Below, in pieces: positions 7,737 to 15,596 of a stretch of 35,568 nt of DNA. This DNA is from CAYXWM01 sp964392115 (GTDB taxonomy: Bacteria > Bacillota > Clostridia > Lachnospirales > WRBF01), in NCBI GenBank assembly GCA_964392115.1, contig CAYMOU010000011.1, forward strand, positions 1-35,568, in the 5' to 3' direction. Position numbers and translations under genes: made by a program. Position 1 is the stretch's first letter, and every line of letters begins with the position of its first letter. Below the pieces are notes generated by a model. It saw only the letters and a program-made list of their open reading frames with translations, did no database searches and was not told where the DNA came from.

Positions 7737-8249
7737 ATGAATTACATAGAATACGAACTGATGCCAAAAGAAGTGGAAGAATCGCTGCTTTGTGCGGCAT
7801 GGAAAAAAGAAGGCCTGTATAAACGCATTAATATAATAATATTAACCGTTTTGGCTGTTGTTCTGTTATATTCTTATATAACTGACCCGAAGAATTTTTA
7901 TAACTTCGGTCTTCTTGTAATGATATTGGGTCTGATGTTTTATATATTGTACGGATTTGACATAAAAAGAAAAAATAAGGCTGAAAAGATTACCGCTGCA
8001 GGCGGTGTTTATAAAATAGATATACAAAAAGACGGGATTGTAGGTAACCAAACAAAACAAGCCTTTATAAAAGGCAAAAGCGAAGTATTCGTTTCGGAAA
8101 ACGTAATTACTTTTAAAATAGAGCGAAACTTGTTTTGTATACCCCGACGGGCGCTTACCCCAAAACAATCCGAGCAAATTATGAATATTGTTAAAGAGCA
8201 GTGCATTGTACGAACCGTAAAAACCGAAAGGAGCAGTATAAATGCATGA
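7737..8249 (+). CDS. YcxB-like membrane protein
   Basis: Protein of 170 residues with two adjacent transmembrane segments (about residues 34-50 and 58-72) and a C-terminal soluble domain. That domain carries IDIQKDGIVGNQTKQ and the ending NLFCIPRRALTPKQSEQ, the layout of YcxB-like proteins, whose function is unknown. GCGGAGG precedes the ATG. Its end overlaps the start of the BCCT gene by 8 bases, so the two are translationally coupled. By position it may assist or modulate the transporter; this is inference from gene order only. Confidence 0.6.
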   Translation: MNYIEYELMPKEVEESLLCAAWKKEGLYKRINIIILTVLAVVLLYSYITDPKNFYNFGLLVMILGLMFYILYGFDIKRKNKAEKITAAGGVYKIDIQKDGIVGNQTKQAFIKGKSEVFVSENVITFKIERNLFCIPRRALTPKQSEQIMNIVKEQCIVRTVKTERSSINA

Positions 8250-9831
8250 AAACGGAACTGAAAAAAACATAGATCTGACTATAAACAAACCGGTTTTTCT
8301 TATCCCGTGGATACTTTTGGTGCTGATGGTGGTAATCAGCTTGACCAACGGCGAACAATTTCTGGCTGGCTTAAATGCCACCACCAATTGGATTTTGGAC
8401 GGTTTCGCTTGGCTTTTTAACTTAACAACATTAAGTTGTGTTGTTACGGTAATTTTGGTATACTTTTCTCCGTTGGGAAAAGTAAAAATCGGAGGCAGTA
8501 AAGCCAAGCCTATATTAGACTATAAAAATCTGGTTTGGGTAACACTTTGCACCACTATAGCCGCCGGAATTTTATTTTGGGCCTGTGCGGAACCTCTCTT
8601 TCATATGTACAAGCCGGCAGCAATGGAAGGTGTTGCGCCGGGTAGTAGAGAAGCGGCTGTTTTCGCCATGAAAACCATGTTTTTGGAATGGACATGGTCT
8701 CCCTATGCTATTTATACCGTGGCTACGGTTTTGTTTGCTTTTGTTCTTTATAATATGAAGCAAAAATTCTCTATCGGCTCTGCCCTTGTGCCTGTTTTCG
8801 GCAGCAAGGTAATGAAATACAATTCCGTAATAGACGTAATTTGCCTTTTTGCTCTGGTTACAGGCATGGCGGCTTCTTTGGGAACCGGAACCTTGACCAT
8901 AGCCGGTGGTTTGGAACGTGTTTTCAATTTCCAAAGCGGCCCGGTTTCTTGGGGTATAATTATTATTTTGGTGGTTGCCACCTTTGTTATCTCCAGTATT
9001 TCCGGGGTATGTAAAGGAATAAGGATTTTATCCGGCATCAACTCCAAGGTTTACATGGTAATTTTGGTTTTTTTGTTGGCATTCGGCCCGGCTGTGTTTA
9101 TGCTGAATTTCGCAAGCGAATCCTTAGGTGCATATCTTACTGATTTCTTTAAATTAAGCCTTGCTACGGGAGATATATATAATGACGGATGGGCAAAATC
9201 ATGGCCTATATTCTATTGGTGCAACTGGCTTGCTTGGACTCCTATAGCGGCTATCTTCCTGGGAAAAATCTTAAAGGGTTACACCGTAAGGCAGGGCATA
9301 ATCTGCAATTTTGTAATTCCCTCTGTTTTTGCAACAATATGGATGGGATTGTTCTCCACAGCTTCTTTGTTCTATGAACTTAACGGTGAAGGCTTTAATC
9401 AACTGCTTACGGATAAAGGCCCGGAATCAATAGTTTATGCTTTGTTTGACAAATTACCGCTTCCTATGATAATAATACCCTTTTATCTGTTCACGGTATT
9501 TATTTCCTTTGTTACGGCCTCCGACTCAAATACTACGGCTATGGTAGGGCTTTGCGTAAACGGAGACACTGTTAATGAAGAAAAAGAGTCACATATGTGG
9601 TTGAAAATTGTATGGGGACTAACCATAGGTGCGGTTACATGGATTTTATTAAGCGTAGCCGGCATAGACGGTATAAAAGCAGCCTCCAATTTAGGCGGTT
9701 TCCCAAATATGTTTCTGGTTTTATTGTTCATCTTCAGCGTGTTGAAAATCAGCAGAAATCCAAAAAAATACGATTTCCACAAAGAAGATTACGATGCCGA
9801 CGGTAAACCCTTGCTCGGAAAGGAAGGTTAA
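8242..9831 (+). CDS. BCCT family transporter (betaine/choline/carnitine type)
   Basis: Secondary transporter of 529 residues with about 12 membrane segments, imports quaternary-ammonium or related solutes. Family marks are ILFWACAEPLFHM, corresponding to the GxGEP region of BetP-type proteins, and the aromatic-rich stretch WPIFYWCNWLAWTPIAAIF of the substrate-site helix. TASDSNTTAMVGL appears in the late helices. Both tails are short, without the long osmosensing C-terminus of BetP, which favours a CaiT-like or metabolic uptake role over osmoregulation. AAAGGAG precedes the ATG, which overlaps the YcxB-like gene. surE follows after 1 base. The substrate cannot be specified. Confidence 0.9.
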   Translation: MHENGTEKNIDLTINKPVFLIPWILLVLMVVISLTNGEQFLAGLNATTNWILDGFAWLFNLTTLSCVVTVILVYFSPLGKVKIGGSKAKPILDYKNLVWVTLCTTIAAGILFWACAEPLFHMYKPAAMEGVAPGSREAAVFAMKTMFLEWTWSPYAIYTVATVLFAFVLYNMKQKFSIGSALVPVFGSKVMKYNSVIDVICLFALVTGMAASLGTGTLTIAGGLERVFNFQSGPVSWGIIIILVVATFVISSISGVCKGIRILSGINSKVYMVILVFLLAFGPAVFMLNFASESLGAYLTDFFKLSLATGDIYNDGWAKSWPIFYWCNWLAWTPIAAIFLGKILKGYTVRQGIICNFVIPSVFATIWMGLFSTASLFYELNGEGFNQLLTDKGPESIVYALFDKLPLPMIIIPFYLFTVFISFVTASDSNTTAMVGLCVNGDTVNEEKESHMWLKIVWGLTIGAVTWILLSVAGIDGIKAASNLGGFPNMFLVLLFIFSVLKISRNPKKYDFHKEDYDADGKPLLGKEG

Positions 9832-9832
9832 T

Positions 9833-10600
9833 GTGAAACCACTGATTTTAATAACCAATGACGACGGAATATATTCACCGGGTTTGGCGGCAAGTGCAGA
9901 GGCGCTTTGTGACATAGGCGAATTGCTTATAGTTGCTCCTCGCCACCAACAAACCGGCATGGGACGAGCTTTTCCCAGAACGCCGGAATTGGGAATTATT
10001 GAAGAATGTCCTTTGACCATAAACGGAAAGACGGTTACAGGTTACGGAGTACAGGGTTCTCCGGCTTTTACCGTTGCCCATGCCATTATGGAATTGGCAA
10101 CCCGAAAGCCCGACCTCTGTGTAAGCGGAATAAATTACGGCGAAAATATAGGAACGGTCTTAACCTGTAGCGGAACCATAGGTGCGGTTTTGGAGGCCTG
10201 TTCTTACTATATTCCCGGTATTGCACTGTCTCTGGAAACTGACTTAAAAAGCCAACGCTCGGAAGATTACATACAAATGGATTGGTCATACGCCAAAGAA
10301 ATAGCAAAATACTGGGTGCAGAAATTTTTTCTGGAAGGTATGCCCAAAAATGCCGAGATGCTAAATATCAACATACCCTACGGTGAGATTTCTCCCGATA
10401 AATTCAGAATAACACGGCAAAGCAGACAAAATTATTTCGAGTTTATCAAACCGGAACCTCGAGATTTGTCTAAACCCATTTCTTTAAAGTCAAGAATATT
10501 TGTGGACGAAACTACCCTTGAGGAAAACAGCGATATATATGCGGTTTATAAAGACAGGATAACCTCTGTCACGCCGCTGAATTGGGATATGTCCCTATAA
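9833..10600 (+). CDS. surE: 5'/3'-nucleotidase SurE
   Basis: Metal-dependent phosphatase acting on nucleoside 5'- and 3'-monophosphates, 255 residues, the usual length. The N-terminus ILITNDDGIYSPGL carries the metal-binding Asp pair, followed by RHQQTGMGRA, and then SGINYGENIGTVLTCSGTIGAVLEA, the family core. The chosen start is GTG 9833, with AAGGAAGG 5 bases upstream. An in-frame ATG at 9794 would begin inside the BCCT gene. It is the last gene of the YcxB-like/BCCT operon. surE is usually found near protein-repair or tRNA-modification genes, so the pairing with a BCCT transporter is unusual. Confidence 0.92.
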   Translation: MKPLILITNDDGIYSPGLAASAEALCDIGELLIVAPRHQQTGMGRAFPRTPELGIIEECPLTINGKTVTGYGVQGSPAFTVAHAIMELATRKPDLCVSGINYGENIGTVLTCSGTIGAVLEACSYYIPGIALSLETDLKSQRSEDYIQMDWSYAKEIAKYWVQKFFLEGMPKNAEMLNINIPYGEISPDKFRITRQSRQNYFEFIKPEPRDLSKPISLKSRIFVDETTLEENSDIYAVYKDRITSVTPLNWDMSL

Positions 10601-10615
10601 TTTCATAGTTACACT

Positions 10616-10648
10616 ACCGAAAATCGTAGCAGGGTTTTCGGTTTTTTT
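10616..10648 (+). terminator. Intrinsic terminator after surE
   Basis: ACCGAAAA pairs with TTTTCGGT around an 11-base loop and is followed by a run of T. It closes the YcxB-like/BCCT/surE operon. Confidence 0.8.
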
Positions 10649-10685
10649 ATTTGTAGCAGTTAATTTAAAATTAACATTGTTTATA

Positions 10686-10714
10686 TTGACCTAAATACAG
10701 CGCTAAGTTATAAT
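10686..10714 (+). promoter_or_regulatory. SigA-type promoter of the 10784 MFS gene
   Basis: TTGACC at 10686-10691 and TATAAT at 10709-10714 are separated by 17 bp and lie 70 bp before the start codon. Confidence 0.7.
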
Positions 10715-10783
10715 TTTATAGTTATGAAACAATAAACGAAATTAACTATATTTTTCTGTATATTACCGCATAAAGGAGAGCCT

Positions 10784-11950
10784 ATGATACTGACTCTGTT
10801 GTTAATTATTATTTACATATCCTTTATAAGTTTGGGACTGCCGGATTCTCTGCTGGGTTCAACTTGGCCTGCAATGTACGGAGACTTCGCCGTTCCCATT
10901 TCCTATGCCGGCATAACCTCTATGATAGTAACCGGAGGAACTGTTATTTCAGGCATATTCAGTGACAGAATAATCAGAAGGTTTGGAACAGGGCCGGTTA
11001 CGGCAGTCAGCGTGTTTATGACGGCTGTGGCTTTGTTTGGTTTTTCTGTCTCCGGCAACTTTATAGTCCTGTGTTTGTGGGCTATACCATTAGGTTTGGG
11101 TGCCGGCTCTGTAGATACTGCCTTAAACAATTACGTGGCTCTGCACTACAAGGCAAAGCATATGAGCTGGCTTCATTGTTTTTGGGGTCTTGGTGCCACG
11201 GCCGGGCCTGTGATTATGTCCTTTTCGTTGGTAAATTTAGGCTCGTGGAATTCAGGATATGTGGTTATAAGTATAATACAAATTTCGCTGGTAGCAATTC
11301 TGTTTGTTTCCTTACCGCTTTGGAAAAAGGTAAGCGCAAACAACGGGCACAGTTCCGGAGAAAACGGCGTATCTTACAAATTTGTGGATTTATTTAAAAT
11401 TCCCGGTGTCAAACACGCCTTACTGTGCTTTTTCTTTTACTGCTCCTTGGAAATGACGGTAGGATTATGGGGTAGCAGTTATTTGGTTTTGGTCAGAGAT
11501 ATTCCCAAGGATACCGCCGCAGCATGGATTTCTTTATATTATTTCGGTATAACTTTCGGAAGATTTGTTTCCGGGTTTCTTACACTAAAACTAAACAACC
11601 TAAAGATGATATACCTGGGGCTTTCAGTAATTGCGTTGGGAATAATTGTCGTAATGAATTTTTCGCCCCAAGCGGCTTTCTTTTTAATAGGCTTGGGCTG
11701 CGCCCCTGTTTTTCCCTCTCTTATACATGATACACCCGTTAGTTTCGGCAGTGAATACTCCCAATCTATAATAGGTTTGCAAATGGCCGGTGCTTATGTG
11801 GGTTCGGCTGTTATGCCACCCTTGTTTGGGCTGTTGGCTTCTTATTTCGGCTACGGTTTCTTTGTTCCATACATATTTACGTTGATGCTTTTATTGATAA
11901 TAACCGTTAAAAGTCTTTATTTTACAGTAAAGAAAAAACACTCTTCCTGA
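10784..11950 (+). CDS. MFS transporter, sugar-type
   Basis: Membrane transporter of 388 residues with about 12 hydrophobic segments. It begins directly in the first helix and contains SLGLPDSLLGSTWPAMY, the loop motif GIFSDRIIRRFG, and GLGAGSVDTALNNYVALHYKAK split by the next helix. The last two features recall the FucP/glucose-mannose branch of MFS permeases. AAAGGAG lies 7 bases before ATG. It has its own promoter and terminator, so it is a single-gene unit. It might import a sugar such as rhamnose for the rha operon 2 kb away, but nothing in the sequence ties it to that operon. Confidence 0.82.
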   Translation: MILTLLLIIIYISFISLGLPDSLLGSTWPAMYGDFAVPISYAGITSMIVTGGTVISGIFSDRIIRRFGTGPVTAVSVFMTAVALFGFSVSGNFIVLCLWAIPLGLGAGSVDTALNNYVALHYKAKHMSWLHCFWGLGATAGPVIMSFSLVNLGSWNSGYVVISIIQISLVAILFVSLPLWKKVSANNGHSSGENGVSYKFVDLFKIPGVKHALLCFFFYCSLEMTVGLWGSSYLVLVRDIPKDTAAAWISLYYFGITFGRFVSGFLTLKLNNLKMIYLGLSVIALGIIVVMNFSPQAAFFLIGLGCAPVFPSLIHDTPVSFGSEYSQSIIGLQMAGAYVGSAVMPPLFGLLASYFGYGFFVPYIFTLMLLLIITVKSLYFTVKKKHSS

Positions 11951-11966
11951 CTACAAGTTAAAGTTC

Positions 11967-11999
11967 AAGGGTATTGGATTATTCCAATACCCTTTTTTT
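11967..11999 (+). terminator. Intrinsic terminator after the MFS gene
   Basis: GGGTATTGGA pairs perfectly with TCCAATACCC around a 4-base loop and is followed by seven T. Confidence 0.9.
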
Positions 12000-12141
12000 A
12001 TGCCAAGGCAAAGGAACTAATGATTTTACAGACAATTGCCATGTAATCTCCGGCAAACAGTTAAAAAAATAAGGAATCGAGTTTTGCATAAGTTTTGGTT
12101 AAATTATGCCCGGAAGTAATTAACATATCAACTAAACAATG

Positions 12142-12169
12142 TTGCAATATGTAAAAAATAGAGTATAAT
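12142..12169 (+). promoter_or_regulatory. SigA-type promoter of radC
   Basis: TTGCAA at 12142-12147 and TATAAT at 12164-12169 are separated by 16 bp. A similar TTGCAA/16/TATAAT promoter drives the MFS gene at 25068 on the other strand. Confidence 0.6.
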
Positions 12170-12237
12170 TATTGTAATATTTTGTTATATATTTAATTGT
12201 TTATTTGACGTGCTAATAAATTTACACAACTGTTCTT

Positions 12238-12977
12238 GTGAAACTGTTTGAAAAATATACAAAAGTGAAAGGGTGCTTCAGGTTGAATGAGAAATCTGAG
12301 AAGTTTATCATTAAAGAGAGGAGACAAAAGCTAAGAAAACATATGATGGAATTCGGATTACATAATATGCTTGCGGAGGATATTTTGGAATTAATATTGT
12401 ATTACACCATACGAAACAGAGATGTTCGCCCATAGCAAAGGAATTAATAAACCGCTTCGGTAATATAGACAGAATGGCTAAAGCGTCCTCGGCAGAACGT
12501 AAAAGCATTCCCGGTTTGGGAGACGCTACCGACCAACATTTTGCCATGATAGGTATGTTTATACCTCATGTTTTGAGGAATCGCTTTGGGGATTACCCGG
12601 TGTTTAATAACGAAAAAAAATTATTGGAGTTTTGTACTTCACTTCATGTAATGAATGAATATGAAGTGCTTTACTTGCTTTGCTTAAACTCCGCCAATCA
12701 TTTAATTAAAAAAGAGGTTAAGTTGGCTACAGGCACACCCTTAAAAGCAAACATAGAATTAAAACATATTATGGATGCAGTTGCAAATACAGCCACGGCA
12801 AAGGTGGTGCTCTGTCATAATCATCCCGGAGGCAGTTTAGTACCTTCCGGTGCTGATATACGCTTTACCGAAATAGTAAAAAATTCCATGGAGAGAATTG
12901 GAATTGCTTTGCACGACCATATTTTGGTTGCAGATAATTCTGCTGTATCCATGAAGGCTCTAAAACTTATCAAATAA
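12238..12977 (+). pseudogene. radC: radC with a one-base frameshift
   Basis: RadC/JAB-domain protein; the family is of uncertain function despite its DNA-repair name. Two consecutive frames together give one RadC. The first ends ILELILYYTIRNRDVRP and then TAG (12433-12435). The second resumes directly as IAKELINRFGNIDRMAKAS and carries the helix-hairpin-helix region (KSIPGLGD) and the JAMM metal motif CHNHPGGSLVPSGAD. Reading through would need one extra base near 12430, in the CGCCC run. The start is unsure: GTG 12238 or a TTG near 12283. The metal-binding residues are intact, so the break may be recent or a sequencing error in the C run. No standard slippery heptamer is present at the site. 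Everything after the break is well conserved. Confidence 0.8.
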
Positions 12978-12988
12978 AGTACATAAAG

Positions 12989-13021
12989 AACCGGGCAAAT
13001 TTCCCATTTGCCCGGTTTTAT
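12989..13021. terminator. Bidirectional terminator between radC and the Spx/ArsC-like gene
   Basis: AACCGGGCAAAT pairs with ATTTGCCCGGTT around a 5-base loop, with T-rich sequence following on the plus strand. It serves the converging genes on both sides. Confidence 0.85.
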
Positions 13022-13375
13022 CTAAATAATTTGTTTCCAATCATCTTCTTTAAATCCTACCAATACCTTATCATCCCCAACCAATATTGGTCGTTTTACC
13101 AACATTCCGTCTGTGGCAAGCAAAGAAAACATTTCGTCTTCGTTCATATTGGGCAGTTTCTTGGAAAGCTCCATGCTCTTATATAAAACTCCGCTTGTAT
13201 TAAAAAATTTCTTTAAAGGTAATCCGCTTTTTTCATGCCAATTTCTCAATTCGGTTTCTGTGGGTTTTTCTTCTTTAATGTCTCGTGCGATAAAACTAAT
13301 ATTATGTTCCTCTAACCACTTCTTTGCCTTTTTACAGGTTGTACACTTGGGATAATTAATATATAAATACTCCAT
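13022..13375 (-). CDS. Spx/ArsC (YffB/MgsR)-family protein
   Basis: Thioredoxin-fold protein of 117 residues of the arsenate reductase-like/Spx family. The N-terminal CxxC is intact in YPKCTTCKKAKKWLEEH. RDIKEEKPTETELRNW, LPLKKFFNTSG and LVKRPILVGDDKVLVGFKEDDW follow in the family order. The start chosen is ATG at 13375, with GGAGG 6-7 bases upstream; a longer reading frame to 13405 has no ribosome site. These proteins act either as thiol-dependent reductases or as redox-sensing RNA polymerase-binding regulators, and the sequence does not decide which. No other ars gene is nearby, so arsenate detoxification is not indicated. It is a single-gene unit with its own promoter. Confidence 0.85.
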   Translation of the reverse strand: MEYLYINYPKCTTCKKAKKWLEEHNISFIARDIKEEKPTETELRNWHEKSGLPLKKFFNTSGVLYKSMELSKKLPNMNEDEMFSLLATDGMLVKRPILVGDDKVLVGFKEDDWKQII

Positions 13376-13403
13376 AGCTTGCCTCCTATTATAAATTATC
13401 AAC

Positions 13404-13432
13404 ATTATATAATTAAAAACAAGTTATCACAA
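13404..13432 (-). promoter_or_regulatory. Promoter of the Spx/ArsC-like gene
   Basis: On the minus strand, TTGTGA (13432-13427) and TATAAT (13409-13404) are 17 bp apart, 29 bases before the start codon. Confidence 0.65.
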
Positions 13433-13437
13433 TCCTA

Positions 13438-13498
13438 TATTATAAATAAAAACCTATTAACCCGCTTATCTCGGATTAATAGGTTTTTATTTATAATA
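13438..13498. terminator. 23-bp perfect stem-loop after rhaD
   Basis: Two perfectly complementary 23-base arms (13438-13460 and 13476-13498) surround a 15-base loop that itself contains CCG and CGG. The arms include AAAAACC and GGTTTTTATTT, so the structure works as an intrinsic terminator for the rha operon on the minus strand. It separates rhaD from the Spx-like gene. Confidence 0.8.
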
Positions 13499-13518
13499 CG
13501 GAAAAATTCTATTTTGAA

Positions 13519-14346
13519 TTATTTCTCAAACAAGAATCTTTCGGGTAAGGTTAATTTAAAGTCTACAGCCAAATCTCTGAAATTATCGGCCGTAATGGTT
13601 TGCAATTTATTGGGGCTCATGGATAAAACTTTAACCAGTATTTCAGCGGATTTTTCTACGGTGTGCATTAATCCGAAGGTAACGTCAAAATCTTCTCCTG
13701 AGCAGAACATACCGTGATGTGCCCAAATTGCAACGTCGTATTTTTCCATTAATTTAGCGGTTGCAACGGCTATATCTCTACCGCCGGGCACCATCCAATG
13801 AACAACGCCTATACCGTCCGGGAAAACAACCGGGCATTCTGTAGCCATTTCCCATAGCTCACGGGTGAATACTTCATCGGTCAAGGGCATAACGAAGGTT
13901 AAGGCAATAACATTTGTGGTATGAGCATGGTATATAACCCTGTGTTTGCCGCCGGATACTCTTTTTTTCACTTCATGGTTCATTAAGTGTGTGGGCAATT
14001 CGCTGGTGGGTCTGCCGCCTTGGCTTAATCCCCAGCAAATACGGAATTGTTCGCCTTTTTCGTCAATTTCTATAATGCAGATATTTACTTCCGGGTCAAG
14101 TATAACGTTTCTGAAAAACTTACCGCTGCCGGTAACCGTAAAATACTCTCCGGCCAATCCGGGTACGCTTGTTCCTATGGGTTGCCATGCACCGTCGGTT
14201 TTCAGTTGGGATTTGATGCTTTCTATTTCTTCCGGTTTTATACGGTAGGATAGGTTACCGCCGTTTCGTTCGTGCCAGTTTTGCAAAAATCCGTCGTTTG
14301 CGGTCTTGATAAAGTCTTTGATAAATCCGGCTTCTGTAATATTCAT
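13519..14346 (-). CDS. rhaD: Rhamnulose-1-phosphate aldolase
   Basis: Class II, zinc-dependent aldolase that cleaves L-rhamnulose 1-phosphate to dihydroxyacetone phosphate and L-lactaldehyde, in the cytoplasm. It has 275 residues, matching the family. Visible motifs are NGGNLSYR, the paired metal histidines in YHAHTTNVIAL, and the third metal histidine region WAHHGMFCSGEDFDVTFG. The start is ATG 14346, with AGGTG 6 bases upstream, 2 bases after the rhaA stop; a GTG at 14355 is also in frame but overlaps the ribosome site. It is the last gene of rhaBAD. No lactaldehyde reductase is seen in the window. Confidence 0.95.
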   Translation of the reverse strand: MNITEAGFIKDFIKTANDGFLQNWHERNGGNLSYRIKPEEIESIKSQLKTDGAWQPIGTSVPGLAGEYFTVTGSGKFFRNVILDPEVNICIIEIDEKGEQFRICWGLSQGGRPTSELPTHLMNHEVKKRVSGGKHRVIYHAHTTNVIALTFVMPLTDEVFTRELWEMATECPVVFPDGIGVVHWMVPGGRDIAVATAKLMEKYDVAIWAHHGMFCSGEDFDVTFGLMHTVEKSAEILVKVLSMSPNKLQTITADNFRDLAVDFKLTLPERFLFEK

Positions 14347-14348
14347 CC

Positions 14349-15596
14349 TTAGCACCTCTTCAATTGTACTTGTTCTTCATATTTAGCCACTTCTTGGTAC
14401 CATTCCTGATTGGAGGGCATATTGTTTGCTTGGGAAAAATAAGCCCAAACATCGCCTACAGGGTACATTTTCAGTTCTTCCTTGAGCATCATTAATTCGG
14501 TAAGTTTGCGGTCGTCCTGTAATTTTTTTAAGGTATTGTGGGGTATGAGCAGGGCGTTAAGCAATGCCTTTTGCATATTACGCATACCTATAACCCAGGC
14601 CGCAATGCGGTTAATGCTTGCATCGAAGAAGTCCAGAGCCAAAATAACTCTTTCCGGTCCGGCTTGAACGATTTCACGGGCGATTTCTCTGGTTTCATCG
14701 TCAAAGAGTACTACATGGTCACTGTCCCAACGAACAGGTCGTGTAACGTGAAGGGCTACTTTGTCAAAGAAAAGCAGCATGGAAGAAATTTTATCGGAAA
14801 CCGCTTCTGTGGGATGAAAATGTCCGTTATCCAAAAGGCAGAGGATGTTGTTCTTGGCTGCATAATTCATGTAAAATTCATGAGAACCAACCGTATAGCT
14901 TTCGAAACCTATGCCAAATACCTTGGATTCTACCGCTACCAATACTTTTGATTTATCGTAAGGTATGGATAAAATTTTATCCAAAGAATCTTTCAAACGT
15001 TGTCTGGGGCCTGTTCTGTCAGCCGGAACTTCTTTAAAACCGTCCGGTATCCATATATTTACAGCACAGGGCATACCCAATTCCGTTGCAAAATATTCAG
15101 CTATCTTTAAACAGGCTTGGCCGTGTCTTATCCAAAAAGCACGAATTTCATCATCTTCGCTTGATAAGGTAGCGTTTTCAGCCTTGGGATGTGAAAAGAA
15201 AGTAGGGTTAAAATCCAGTCCCAGACCTCTCTCTTTTGCAAATTCTACCCATTTTTCAAAATGCTTGGGTTCAAGAGCGTCTCTGTCCGCAACCGCACCG
15301 TCAAATATAGCATAGCTGGCGTGAAGATTGATTTTATGTTTTCCCGGGATAAGACTTAAAGCCTTGTCTATATCCGCAATTAATTCATCAGGTGTTCTTG
15401 CTTTTCCGGGGTAATTACCGGTTGTTTGTATACCGCCGGAAAGGGCAGAGTCTCCGTCAAAGCCGGCAACGTCGTCGCCCTGCCAGCAGTGCATGGAAAT
15501 AGATATTTGAGAAAGGGCTTTTATCGCCTCATCTGTATCTATACCTATGGATTTGTACAATTCTTTAGCCGATTGATAGCGTTCTTTTACTGTCAT
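14349..15596 (-). CDS. rhaA: L-rhamnose isomerase
   Basis: Cytoplasmic metal-dependent isomerase converting L-rhamnose to L-rhamnulose. It has 415 residues, close to the 419 of the E. coli enzyme. Family stretches include ISMHCWQGDDVAGFD near the N-terminus, NLHASYAIFDG, GLDFNPTFFSHPKAE, NIWIPDG, and LLDNGHFHPTEAVSDKIS with metal-site residues. The start ATG overlaps the rhaB stop as ATGA, so translation is coupled. It is the middle gene of the rhaBAD operon on the minus strand. Confidence 0.96.
   Translation of the reverse strand: MTVKERYQSAKELYKSIGIDTDEAIKALSQISISMHCWQGDDVAGFDGDSALSGGIQTTGNYPGKARTPDELIADIDKALSLIPGKHKINLHASYAIFDGAVADRDALEPKHFEKWVEFAKERGLGLDFNPTFFSHPKAENATLSSEDDEIRAFWIRHGQACLKIAEYFATELGMPCAVNIWIPDGFKEVPADRTGPRQRLKDSLDKILSIPYDKSKVLVAVESKVFGIGFESYTVGSHEFYMNYAAKNNILCLLDNGHFHPTEAVSDKISSMLLFFDKVALHVTRPVRWDSDHVVLFDDETREIAREIVQAGPERVILALDFFDASINRIAAWVIGMRNMQKALLNALLIPHNTLKKLQDDRKLTELMMLKEELKMYPVGDVWAYFSQANNMPSNQEWYQEVAKYEEQVQLKRC

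Noticed and set aside
12425..12440. Programmed frameshift in radC
   Set aside because: No slippery heptamer or clear downstream stem was found; a mutation or sequencing error is simpler.
14347..14355. GTG 14355 as the rhaD start
   Set aside because: It overlaps the AGGTG ribosome site, which is ideally spaced for ATG 14346.
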